Assembly: GCF_040676675.1 (NCBI RefSeq)
Contig: NZ_JBFAPK010000027.1
Span: 1-64,000, forward strand
Length of the DNA stretch: 64,000 nt
Direction: 5' to 3'
Origin: JBFAPK01 sp040676675
GTDB lineage: Bacteria; Actinomycetota; Actinomycetes; Mycobacteriales; Micromonosporaceae
The notes under the pieces are model-generated. The model made no database searches. It saw only the letters and a list, made by a program, of their open reading frames with translations, and was not told the origin of the DNA. The position numbers and the translations under genes are program-made. This document shows positions 33,650 through 41,463 of this stretch, piece by piece. Numbering within the stretch: position 1 is the first letter of the stretch; each line of letters begins with the position of its first letter.

Positions 33650-34470
33650 CCACGCGCCTGCGCCGGTTCGGCCTGTACGTGCTGCTCGCCCTCGTCGGCG
33701 TCGTCATGGTCGGCCCGCTGTACTGGCTCTTCACCTCCTCACTGAAGCAGCCCGGTGAGATCAACACGTTTCCGCCGGTCTGGTTCCCCACCGACCCGCG
33801 CTGGAGCAACTACGCCGAGGCGTGGCGGGCCGCCCCGTTCGGCCAGTTCTACCTGAACTCCATCGTCACGACGGCGGCCGGCACGCTGCTGGAGGTGGCG
33901 AACGCGGTGCTCACCGCGTACGCCTTCGTGTTCCTGCGGTTCCCGGCCAAGCGGGTGCTCTTCGCCGTGCTGCTCGGCGCGCTGATGGTGCCGGGCCACG
34001 TCACCCTGCTCGCCAACTACCTCACGGTCGCCGACCTGGGCTGGATCAACACGTACCAGGGCATCGTGATCCCCGGGGCGGCGTCCGCGTTCGGCGCGTT
34101 CCTGCTGCGCCAGCACCTGCTCACCATCCCCACCGAGATCATCGAGGCGGCCCGCGCCGACGGGGCCGGACACCCGCGCATCCTGTGGCGGGTCGTGCTG
34201 CCGCTCTCCCGGCCGATGCTGATCACGGTGACGATCGTGTCGCTGGTCGGCAAGTGGAACGACTTCATCTGGCCGCTGATCGTCACGAACACCGAGACGA
34301 TGCGGACCCTGCCGGTCGGCCTGCTGCTGCTCAAGAACGCCGACGGGTACGTCAACTGGGGCGCCGTCATGGCCGGCACCGTCTTCGTCGTGCTTCCGGT
34401 GCTCACCGTCTTCCTCGTCGCCCAGCGGTACATCGTCGCCGGCCTCACCCAGGGCGCCGTCAAGGGCTGA
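33646..34470 (+). CDS. sugar/glycerophosphate ABC permease, MalG/UgpE type
   Basis: 274 residues, six membrane segments. It opens with FGLYVLLALVGVVMVGPLYWLFTSSLKQPGEINTFPPVWFP, characteristic of the MalG/UgpE half. The EAA loop EAARADGAGHPRILWRVVLPLSRP is intact. The GTG overlaps the stop of the first permease by four bases, so the two are made in equal amounts as a heterodimer. The C-terminus ends IVAGLTQGAVKG, standard for CUT1 permeases. Confidence 0.9.
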   Translation: MTTRLRRFGLYVLLALVGVVMVGPLYWLFTSSLKQPGEINTFPPVWFPTDPRWSNYAEAWRAAPFGQFYLNSIVTTAAGTLLEVANAVLTAYAFVFLRFPAKRVLFAVLLGALMVPGHVTLLANYLTVADLGWINTYQGIVIPGAASAFGAFLLRQHLLTIPTEIIEAARADGAGHPRILWRVVLPLSRPMLITVTIVSLVGKWNDFIWPLIVTNTETMRTLPVGLLLLKNADGYVNWGAVMAGTVFVVLPVLTVFLVAQRYIVAGLTQGAVKG

Positions 34471-34498
34471 CCCGCTCACCCCACCCCGCTCACCCCAC
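34471..34498 (+). repeat. 14-bp tandem duplication after permease stop
   Basis: Two perfect copies of CCCGCTCACCCCAC, starting directly after the permease stop codon and ending before the ribosome site of the binding-protein gene. Confidence 0.85.
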
Positions 34499-34521
34499 CC
34501 GCCGAACCCGGGAGGCAACCC

Positions 34522-35859
34522 ATGTCCAGTACCCTCAGCCGTCGCCGCCTGCTCGGCCTGGCCGGCGGCGCGGCCCTCGCGTTGACCCCGCTCGGCTGCG
34601 GCGGCGGCGACGGCGCCAGCACCTTCAGCCAGCCCAAGGGCGAGGTGCCCAAGCAGTACGCCAAGCGGCAGCGCGTGGTGGTCTGGTACCCGTACACCGG
34701 GGTGCCGGCCGACGCGTTCACCAGGCTGGTGGGCAGGTTCAACGAGTCGCAGCAGGACATCTACCTGGAGGCCCAGTTCCAGGGCACCTACGACGAGGTG
34801 GCGCAGAAGCTCGCCGCCGGCCTGCAGGCCCGGCAGATCCCCGACCTCTGCGTCTTCTCCGAGGTGACCTGGCACAAGTTCCACCTCAACGACACGCTGG
34901 AGCCGCTGACCGGCTACTTCGACAACGGCTTCTCCCCAGCGGAGTACGTGGACTCGCTGATCGCCGAGGGCACCGTCAAGAACGAGGTGTGGTGGGTGCC
35001 CTTCGGCCGGAGCACGCCGCTCTTCTACTACAACCGGGACATGTTCGCCAAGGCCGGCCTGCCCGACCGGGGCCCGAAGACCTGGGACGAGCTGCGCGAG
35101 TGGGGACCGGCGCTGCAGCGGGTCTCGGTGGGCGGCCGGGCCCCGAAGCTGCACGCGTACCCGCAGGTCGACGGCGACTGGATGTTCCAGGGCGCGGTGT
35201 GGCAGTGGGGCGGCAACTACTCGAAGGGCATGGACGTCACGATCGACGCCGGCGGGGCGGTGGCCGCCGGTGAGTGGCAGCGGCGTCTGATCCACGTCGA
35301 CAAGCTCGCCTACATGGCGAAGAGCCCCAGGGTGGACTTCACCAACGGCCTGATCGCCACGCTCCAGGACTCCACCGGCGTGCTGGGCGCGCTCGACAAG
35401 GAGGCGAAGTTCGCGTACGGCGCGGCGTTCCTGCCGGAGCAGCAGGCGTTCGGCTGCCCGACCGGCGGTGGCGGGCTCGCGGTCCTCGCCGGCCCGCCGA
35501 AGGAGCGCAAGCGGGCGGCGTTCGAGTTCATCCGCTTCGCCGCGAAGCCCGAGAACGCGGCGCAGTGGTCGATCGACACCGGATACCTGCCGTCGACGAA
35601 GGCCGCCCAGCAGACCCCGCAGATGCTCAAGCTCTTCACCGACCGGCCCGGCTACAAGATCGCGGTGGACCAGCTGCCGAAGACCCAGGCGCAGGACCCG
35701 GTCCGGTTGCTGGTCCCGAACGCCAACAAGTCCATCTACGGCGGGCTGCAGAAGATCTACGCCGACAACCAGCCGGCCCAGCAGGTCTTCTCCTCGGTCG
35801 CCGAGGAGCTGCGCAAGAGCGCGGAGAGCGTACGGGACGCGGTCGCCCGGCACAGCTGA
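34522..35859 (+). CDS. ABC substrate-binding lipoprotein (UgpB/CUT1 type)
   Basis: 445 residues. The head has a twin-Arg-like SRRRLLG motif, a hydrophobic stretch and a lipobox-like TPLGC with C26, so it should be exported (perhaps by Tat) and lipid-anchored. The mature protein is a class of extracellular solute-binding protein typical of CUT1 systems: VVVWYPYTGVPADAFTRLVGRFNES, DLCVFSEVTWHKF, RSTPLFYYNRDMF and PTGGGGLAVLAG. The pattern resembles UgpB-like glycerophosphate or glycerophosphodiester binders, which fits the neighbouring GDPD gene, but specificity is not provable here. Last gene of the cluster. Confidence 0.88.
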   Translation: MSSTLSRRRLLGLAGGAALALTPLGCGGGDGASTFSQPKGEVPKQYAKRQRVVVWYPYTGVPADAFTRLVGRFNESQQDIYLEAQFQGTYDEVAQKLAAGLQARQIPDLCVFSEVTWHKFHLNDTLEPLTGYFDNGFSPAEYVDSLIAEGTVKNEVWWVPFGRSTPLFYYNRDMFAKAGLPDRGPKTWDELREWGPALQRVSVGGRAPKLHAYPQVDGDWMFQGAVWQWGGNYSKGMDVTIDAGGAVAAGEWQRRLIHVDKLAYMAKSPRVDFTNGLIATLQDSTGVLGALDKEAKFAYGAAFLPEQQAFGCPTGGGGLAVLAGPPKERKRAAFEFIRFAAKPENAAQWSIDTGYLPSTKAAQQTPQMLKLFTDRPGYKIAVDQLPKTQAQDPVRLLVPNANKSIYGGLQKIYADNQPAQQVFSSVAEELRKSAESVRDAVARHS

Positions 35860-35870
35860 CGCCGCGTGCG

Positions 35871-35910
35871 CCGGTGAGCGGGCCCGGCACGGGGCGGGCC
35901 CGCTCACCGG
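35871..35910. terminator. strong bidirectional hairpin terminator
   Basis: Perfect 16-bp arms (CCGGTGAGCGGGCCCG at 35871-35886, complement at 35895-35910) around an 8-base loop, between the end of the binding-protein gene and the convergent CE15 gene. It is the longest perfect hairpin found in the window. Confidence 0.8.
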
Positions 35911-35920
35911 GCGTCGGAAC

Positions 35921-37600
35921 CTACCGGGCGGTGCAGGCGGAGGTCATGCCCGTGCCGGTACCGCTGCCCTGGAAGCCGAACTCGGTCGACTGGCCGGGAG
36001 CGAGGGAACCGTTGTAGGCGACGTTGGTGAACTGGACCGTGCCGGTGGTGCCGCTGCGGTTGGCGTTCCAGACGTTGGTGACGCTGGCGCCCGACGGCAG
36101 GGTGGCGGCCACCGTCCAGCCGTTGACCGGCGACGAGCCGGCGGTGACCCGTACCGTGGCGGTGAAGCCGCCCGTCCACTGGTTCAGCGACAGGGCCGCC
36201 GAGCAGCCGGCACCGGCCGGCGGGGTGGTGGGCGGCGTCGTGTTCGGCGGGGTGGTGGGCGGCGTCGTGTTCGGCGGGGTGGTGGGCGGGTTCGTCGGCG
36301 GCGTCGTGGGCGGGGTGGTCGGCCCGTCGGTGAGGGTCGGAGTCTGCCAGTCCCGCCACTCGGCCAGGTTGCCGGACTTCCGGCTGGAGATCCGGAAGAC
36401 CCCCGCCGCGCTCCCCGTCTTCAGCAGGAACTTCTGGATGTTCTGCTGCAACGGGGTCCGCCACTCGGAGCGGGTGGCGCAGTGGGTGCCGTCCTGGACG
36501 TCCGACCAGTAGCTGATGTTGCTCCCGGCGCCGAGCGCCTTGTAGATCTCCGCGCCGCCCAGGGCCGCCACGCTCCCGGACCGGGCGCCGAGCCAGTCGA
36601 CGTGGGGGTTCTCCATGATGAACAGCCCCCGCGGCGCGACCATGCCGACCAGTTGGTGGGTGTCCAGCGGGAGCCCGTTCGGGTTGCCGGTGTAGGAGCC
36701 GAAGGCGTCACCGAGCCAGGGTTGCTCGCCGTAGGCGCTGCTCAGCGGCTGGGCGCCGCTCTCCCCGGCGACCGCGCGGAAGGCCGGGACGCCGGCGGTA
36801 CCGGACTCGATCGGCATGGTCAGCGCGATCCGCTGGTCGAGCACGCCGACCGCGAACGCGCCCTTGCCGTACCGGGAGCAGCCGGTGACGCCCATCGCGT
36901 CGGCCCGGAGGATGTTGCCGCCCGACTGCTCGATGACGTCGATGATCCGGCTCACGCCCCAGGCCCAGGCGGCCAGCAGTCCGGTGCTGCTCGTGGCGCC
37001 GTAGATGGTGTAGAAGGCGCCCTGCTTGTTGTTGCGGGGCGTGCCCTCCCGCCCGACCGCGAGCGGGTCGTAGCTGATGATGGCGGCGCCGGCGCTCCTG
37101 ATGGTGGCCGTGTCCGCGCCGAGACCGCCCACGACGACGACGGCCGGGAACGGCCCGGTACCGCTGGGCAGCTGGACGCCGGCGGAGAAGCTGGCGCTCC
37201 TGCCGTTCTGGCTCACGTTCACGGTGATGCTGCTGTTCGAGACGGTACCGGTGACGCTGGCCGGTTTCGCCGGCTTGTCGCCGTAGACGTACCGCTCCGC
37301 CAGCTCCCTGGTCTCCGCGCGGCGGCAGCGCCAGTCGGACTTGCTGGTGATGCGCGTGCCGTCGAACTTCCGGAAGGGATCGGGCAGCCGGGAGTTGGCG
37401 GGGAAGGAGCCCGGGACGTTGACCGGGCAGTCCGCTCCCTCGTCCTCCACCGGGCCCGCGGCCGCGAGGCCGGCGGGGGTGGTCTGGGCGACGGTCGTTC
37501 TCGTTCCTACCGTTACCGCTCCGGTGACCGCGAGCGCCGCCACCGCCAGTACGACGACGGTCGATCGGAACCTGGAGCGGTTCGAGTGGGTGATCACCAT
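35921..37600 (-). CDS. secreted CE15 glucuronoyl methylesterase with C-terminal CBM2
   Basis: 559 residues. A signal peptide (FRSTVVVLAVAALAVTGAVTVG) precedes an alpha/beta-hydrolase domain of family CE15. This has the hallmark GCSRYGKGA with nucleophile S242, acid E265 in PIESG, and H373 in DGTHC. It should cleave the ester between lignin alcohols and 4-O-methyl-glucuronic acid on xylan. A long Thr/Pro linker (TTPPTTPP repeats, about 425-460) leads to a CBM2-type carbohydrate-binding module (LNQWTGGFTATVRVT, NGWTVAATLPSG, bracketed by Cys). ATG 37600 follows AAGGAGAG. Confidence 0.92.
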   Translation of the reverse strand: MVITHSNRSRFRSTVVVLAVAALAVTGAVTVGTRTTVAQTTPAGLAAAGPVEDEGADCPVNVPGSFPANSRLPDPFRKFDGTRITSKSDWRCRRAETRELAERYVYGDKPAKPASVTGTVSNSSITVNVSQNGRSASFSAGVQLPSGTGPFPAVVVVGGLGADTATIRSAGAAIISYDPLAVGREGTPRNNKQGAFYTIYGATSSTGLLAAWAWGVSRIIDVIEQSGGNILRADAMGVTGCSRYGKGAFAVGVLDQRIALTMPIESGTAGVPAFRAVAGESGAQPLSSAYGEQPWLGDAFGSYTGNPNGLPLDTHQLVGMVAPRGLFIMENPHVDWLGARSGSVAALGGAEIYKALGAGSNISYWSDVQDGTHCATRSEWRTPLQQNIQKFLLKTGSAAGVFRISSRKSGNLAEWRDWQTPTLTDGPTTPPTTPPTNPPTTPPNTTPPTTPPNTTPPTTPPAGAGCSAALSLNQWTGGFTATVRVTAGSSPVNGWTVAATLPSGASVTNVWNANRSGTTGTVQFTNVAYNGSLAPGQSTEFGFQGSGTGTGMTSACTAR

Positions 37601-37670
37601 TGCTCTCCTTCATAGGTGGGGTGATGGAGGCGACGACAGTGATTGATGATCACGGATGTCACACTGATAA

Positions 37671-37692
37671 GTTTCGGTCAGGACAGTGAAAC
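37671..37692 (-). promoter_or_regulatory. GTTTC-N12-GAAAC inverted repeat upstream of CE15 gene
   Basis: GTTTC (37671-37675) and GAAAC (37688-37692) face each other about 70-90 bp upstream of the CE15 start. This is a plausible operator for a polysaccharide-responsive regulator. The rest of the 333-bp gap between 37601 and 37933 contains a GATGATCA-type AT-rich stretch near 37650 and otherwise nothing recognisable. Confidence 0.4.
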
Positions 37693-37933
37693 GTGTCAAT
37701 GTGATGTCGAAGCGGCGCCCACCCCGCCGATCGCCGCCCGGTGGTATCGGGCGGGCGCGGCTGAGCATGGCAAACTGTCGCCGGCACCGGCCGCGCGGCC
37801 CGTCCTCGCGGGGTACGGGCCGCGCGGGCGTCGCGGCGTGGCGCCGGGCGCGCGGACGCGGTCCGACGGCGGGGCGCCGTCGGCTCCCGGAATTTTTCCG
37901 AAAGCCGGTGGCCGGCGGGCCCGGGTTCGCGGG

Positions 37934-38647
37934 TCAGTGGCCCGCGCTCTGCCCGCCGTCGACGTGCAGGATCTCGCCGGTCACGAAGGGCGCGTTCTCC
38001 AGGAACACCACCGCGTCGACGATGTCGGAGATCTCCCCCAGATGGCCGACGGGGTGTAGCCCGGCGAGGGCGCCGTGCGTCTCCGGTGCGTGCATCGGGG
38101 TCTTGATGATGCCCGGCGACACGGCGTTGACCCGGACCCCGCGGGTGGCGTACTCGATCGCGAGCGACTTCGTCGCCGATTGCAGGCCGCCCTTCGTCAG
38201 CGACGCCAGTCCGGACGGCACGTTCGAGTTCGCGTGGTCGACCAGGCTGGTGGTGATGCTCACGATGTGTCCGTTTCCGTACCGCAGCAGGTGTGGGAGC
38301 GCGCGGCGGGTCACCCGGAAGAACCCGGCCAGGTTCACCCCGACATAGCGGGCGAAGTCGTCGTCGGTGTACTCGGTGAAGGGTTTGGCGATGAAGATGC
38401 CGGCGTTGTTGACGAGGGTGTCGACGCGGCCGAACCGCTCGACGGCGGCGTCGACGACGTGGTCGGCGGTGGCCGGGTCGGCGATGTCACCCCGAACCGT
38501 GAGTACGTCGGCGTCGTCCAGCGGGTCGATGCTCCGCGAGGTCGCGACCACCGCGTACCCCAGCTTCCGGTACGCCTCGGCCAGTCCGGACCCGATACCC
38601 CGGGATGCTCCGGTGACGATCGCGACTTTCTGTTCCCGCGTGTTCAT
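37934..38647 (-). CDS. short-chain dehydrogenase/reductase (atypical active site)
   Basis: 237 residues with the classical SDR features TGASRGIG, DTLVNNAGIF and a C-terminal EILHVDGGQS. The usual catalytic YxxxK is not there: the expected site reads VPSGLASLTKGG, so the Lys is kept but the Tyr is replaced by a small residue. The same LASLTKGG pattern occurs in a recognised SDR subgroup, so this is a family property rather than damage. The gene is divergent from the TetR gene at 38784; three GACCGGTC sites lie between. It probably acts on a xenobiotic or stress metabolite. Confidence 0.88.
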   Translation of the reverse strand: MNTREQKVAIVTGASRGIGSGLAEAYRKLGYAVVATSRSIDPLDDADVLTVRGDIADPATADHVVDAAVERFGRVDTLVNNAGIFIAKPFTEYTDDDFARYVGVNLAGFFRVTRRALPHLLRYGNGHIVSITTSLVDHANSNVPSGLASLTKGGLQSATKSLAIEYATRGVRVNAVSPGIIKTPMHAPETHGALAGLHPVGHLGEISDIVDAVVFLENAPFVTGEILHVDGGQSAGH

Positions 38648-38693
38648 GACAGGACCTTTCGTGCGAGGTTTGCGGCGTGGCCGGCCTTTAGGC

Positions 38694-38770
38694 GACCGGT
38701 CGGCTACGACGCTAGGCGACCGGTCTAGTATTTGCCAAGTCGGGGGTTGGCGGTAGATAGACGACCGGTC
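38694..38770. promoter_or_regulatory. three GACCGGTC operator sites between SDR and TetR genes
   Basis: GACCGGTC occurs at 38694-38701, 38718-38725 and 38763-38770. The last one extends to the 12-bp palindrome ACGACCGGTCGT, ending 12 bp before the TetR start. The first two lie 46-78 bp upstream of the SDR start. Repetition of one palindrome in a divergent regulator/enzyme gap indicates the operator of this TetR protein. Confidence 0.75.
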
Positions 38771-38783
38771 GTAAACTGGCTGC

Positions 38784-39401
38784 GTGGGACGGACGAGTGA
38801 CGCCAGAGAGAAGATCCTCGCGGCCGCGCAACGCCTGATCGAGCAGCGTGGGTACTCCGCGCTCGGGGTGGCCGAGATCTGCAAGGCCGCCGGGGTGCCG
38901 AAGGGCAGCTTCTACTACTTCTTCGAGTCGAAGGAGGCCCTGGCGCTCGCGGTCATCGACGAGCAGTGGAACGCGCAGCGGCGGGACTGGGCGGTGGTCC
39001 TGGGCGGCGACGAGCAACCGCTGTACCGGCTGCGCCGGCTCTTCGAGGCGACCGCCGACGTCCAGCGGGCCGGGCAGCGCAGCTGTGGGACCGTCTCGGG
39101 CTGCCTCTTCGGCAACCTCACGCTCGAACTGAGCAACCAGACCGAGTCGATCCGGGCCCGGTTACAAGAGATCTTCGAGAGTCAGGTCGAGATGGTGCGG
39201 GCGGTCGTGGACGAGGCGCGCGAGCGAGGGGACGTCGGGGTGGTGGACGCCACCGAGGCGGCGCGGGCCATCGTCGCGCAGCTCGAGGGCCAGGTGCTCT
39301 TCGCGAAGCTCTACAACGACGCCGACCGCCTCGACGCCATGTGGGCGAACTGTCTCGCCCTCCTGGGCGCCCGGATGCCGAGCGGTTCGGCGTCCCGCTG
39401 A
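38784..39401 (+). CDS. TetR-family transcriptional regulator
   Basis: 205 residues. The HTH (ILAAAQRLIEQRGYSALGVAEICKAAGVPKGSFYYFFESKEALALAVID) is that of the GSFYYFFxSKE subgroup. The effector domain carries two Cys in RSCGTVSGCLFGNL. Regulators with this C-terminal region and a reactive Cys pair often respond to aldehydes or electrophiles (NemR-like), which would suit the divergent dehydrogenase; that response is inferred. GTG 38784 is close to the operator, implying autorepression. Confidence 0.9.
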   Translation: MGRTSDAREKILAAAQRLIEQRGYSALGVAEICKAAGVPKGSFYYFFESKEALALAVIDEQWNAQRRDWAVVLGGDEQPLYRLRRLFEATADVQRAGQRSCGTVSGCLFGNLTLELSNQTESIRARLQEIFESQVEMVRAVVDEARERGDVGVVDATEAARAIVAQLEGQVLFAKLYNDADRLDAMWANCLALLGARMPSGSASR

Positions 39402-39456
39402 CGGTCGTCCGCAAGCTCTGACCATCGCGGGCCGGAAGCTCGCGGTGACCCGCGGG

Positions 39457-40128
39457 TTAGGCCGTTTCCTGTCGATCATGTCGAGCCGAGGCGGGATTCA
39501 GACGGCGGTCCGGCAAACCGGAGACCACGTTGTCGCGTCGGCTCGCCCGGAGGTTGTCGATGCCCACGTCGAGCGCCGCCTCCAGGTGCCCGATCCGGCC
39601 CGTCGCGAGCATCACCATGACGCCGCCCTGGATGCCGGCGATCAGCGCCGCGGACGCCCGCTCGGCGTCCAGTCCGGGGTCGACCTCGCCGATCCGCTGC
39701 ATGTGCCGGATCCCCGCGGTGATCTCCGCCTGCCAGGCGTGCAGCAGCTCGGTCAGCACCGCCTGCGCGCCGGGCGTGGTGCGGCCGAGCTGGGAGACGA
39801 GTCCGTTGAGCGGGCAGCTCCTGCCCTGGCCGAGGTAGCGGGCCACCACCCGGTCGCGCCAGGCCGACCAGGTCGGCCAGGAGGTGAGGTCGCTTAGCTG
39901 CGGCTGCTGGTCGGTGAGGACCCGGTCGGCCTCGTACCGGGCGACGGCCAGGAGCAGCTCCTCCTTGCCGTCGGGGAAGTAGTGGAAGAGCTGGCTCTTG
40001 CTCGTGCCGGTCCGGGCGCGTACGTCGTCGAGGGTGGTGGCGGCGGCGCCGCGCTCGCGGATCTCCGCCGCCGCGCCCTCGATGATCCGCTGCCGGGTCG
40101 CGGCGCCCTTGGGCGTCAGGGCCTTCAT
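39457..40128 (-). CDS. TetR-family transcriptional regulator
   Basis: 223 residues: HTH region RQRIIEGAAAEIRERGAAATTLDDVRARTGTSKSQLFHYFPDGKEELLLAVARYEADRVL, then an effector domain with CPLNGLVSQLGRTTPGAQAVL typical of the TetR_C subgroup found with oxidoreductases. It is divergent from the aldo/keto reductase at 40301. Two identical TGGAC-N6-GTCCA palindromes lie between, making it the likely repressor of that gene and of itself. Confidence 0.9.
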   Translation of the reverse strand: MKALTPKGAATRQRIIEGAAAEIRERGAAATTLDDVRARTGTSKSQLFHYFPDGKEELLLAVARYEADRVLTDQQPQLSDLTSWPTWSAWRDRVVARYLGQGRSCPLNGLVSQLGRTTPGAQAVLTELLHAWQAEITAGIRHMQRIGEVDPGLDAERASAALIAGIQGGVMVMLATGRIGHLEAALDVGIDNLRASRRDNVVSGLPDRRLNPASARHDRQETA

Positions 40129-40141
40129 GTCACCCCTTTCT

Positions 40142-40202
40142 TGGACTAGCCGGTCCACTCTACCCGGGCGACCGGGCCGGGGATTCTGGACTTGCGGGTC
40201 CA
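40142..40202. promoter_or_regulatory. two TGGAC-N6-GTCCA operators
   Basis: TGGAC...GTCCA with a 6-base spacer occurs at 40142-40157 and 40187-40202, 45 bp apart, in the gap between the divergent TetR and aldo/keto reductase genes. The spacers TAGCCG and TTGCGG are also similar. The first site lies 14 bp from the TetR start. Confidence 0.75.
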
Positions 40203-40300
40203 TTTTTTGCGGAGCAGGGTGGTGGTCCGGGCGGTCCACGGTCGGACCGGCCGAAGCTCCACGACGACCATTCCGACGAGCATTCTGGGGAATTACAGAC

Positions 40301-41404
40301 ATGAACGAGTACTACCTGCTCGGCCGGTCCGGGCTCCGGGTCAGTCGGCTCGCGCTGGGCACGATGAACTTCGGCACCGACGGCTTCCACGGGGCGTACG
40401 GCAAGACCGAGGCGGAGGCCGAGCCGATCTTCCGGCGCTACCTGGAGGCCGGGGGCAACTTCGTCGACACGGCCGACTTCTACACGGCGGGGGAGAGCGA
40501 GCGGATCCTCGGCCGCCTGATCGCGTCCGCCGGGGTACGGGACCGGATCGTGCTCACCAGCAAGTTCACCAACACCGTCGACCCGGCCGACCCGAACGCC
40601 AGCGGCAACGGGCGCAAGCACATCATCCGTGCCCTGGACGCCTCGCTGCGCCGGCTCGGCACCGACTACCTCGACCTGTACCTGCTGCACACCTGGGACC
40701 GGATCACCCCGGCCGAGGAGGTGGTACGCACCTTCGACGACCTGGTACGCGCCGGCAAGATCCGGTACGCCGGGCTGTCGGACGTACCGGCCTGGTACGC
40801 GGCCCGGGCGCAGAGCTACGCCGAGGCGCACGCGCTGGCCCCGATGATCAACGTGCAGCTGCCGTACTCGCTGGTCGCGCGCGCGATCGAGCCGGAGTTC
40901 GTACCGATGGCGCAGTCCCTCGGTCTGGGGCTCACCGCGTGGAGCCCGATCGGCGGCGGCCTGCTTACGGGCAAGTACCGGCGTACCGCGCAGGGCCTGA
41001 CCGGCGCCGGGCGGCTCGGCGGCGGCGGGACCGCGGGATGGCCGGTCACCGACCGCGATTGGCGCGTGGTCGACGCGCTGGAGCGCGTCGCGGACGAGCT
41101 GGGCCGGAGCATGGCCCAGGTGGCGATCAACTGGGTGGCCACCCAGCCCGCCGTCGGCTCGGTAATCATCGGGGCGAGCAGCGCCGAGCAGCTGACGGCC
41201 AACCTCGCCGCGCTCGACTTCGAGATCCCGCCGGAGGCGCGCCACCGGCTCGACGAGGCCGGCGCGCCGGAGCCGGCGGCGCCGTACCGGATGTTCACGC
41301 CCGAGTACCAGTCCTGGGTCGTGAGCCCGGGGCTCGGCATCGGCGACAAGCCGGCCGGGTACGCGCCCCCGGTGTGGAACGGCGCCGCGCGGCCGGTCGG
41401 CTGA
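40301..41404 (+). CDS. aldo/keto reductase
   Basis: 367 residues. The AKR tetrad is visible: D56 and Y61 in DTADFYTAGESE, K88 in TSKF and H130 in LLHTWD; the NADPH site includes GSVIIGASSAEQL. It reduces aldehydes or ketones with NADPH in the cytoplasm. The C-terminus is longer than average and ends in Pro/Gly-rich residues. Control by the divergent TetR protein is suggested by two palindromes in the gap. Natural substrate unknown. Confidence 0.92.
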   Translation: MNEYYLLGRSGLRVSRLALGTMNFGTDGFHGAYGKTEAEAEPIFRRYLEAGGNFVDTADFYTAGESERILGRLIASAGVRDRIVLTSKFTNTVDPADPNASGNGRKHIIRALDASLRRLGTDYLDLYLLHTWDRITPAEEVVRTFDDLVRAGKIRYAGLSDVPAWYAARAQSYAEAHALAPMINVQLPYSLVARAIEPEFVPMAQSLGLGLTAWSPIGGGLLTGKYRRTAQGLTGAGRLGGGGTAGWPVTDRDWRVVDALERVADELGRSMAQVAINWVATQPAVGSVIIGASSAEQLTANLAALDFEIPPEARHRLDEAGAPEPAAPYRMFTPEYQSWVVSPGLGIGDKPAGYAPPVWNGAARPVG

Positions 41405-41463
41405 GCCCACCGGCGCGGTGGGCGGTGACGGCGCGGGGCGCTGGCGGCGCGGCGCGGGGTACC

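Noticed and set aside
36230..36320. Repetitive GGCGGCGTCGTG-type units, at first sight a repeat array
   Set aside because: They encode the Thr/Pro linker between the CE15 and CBM2 domains. There are no spacers, so it is not CRISPR.
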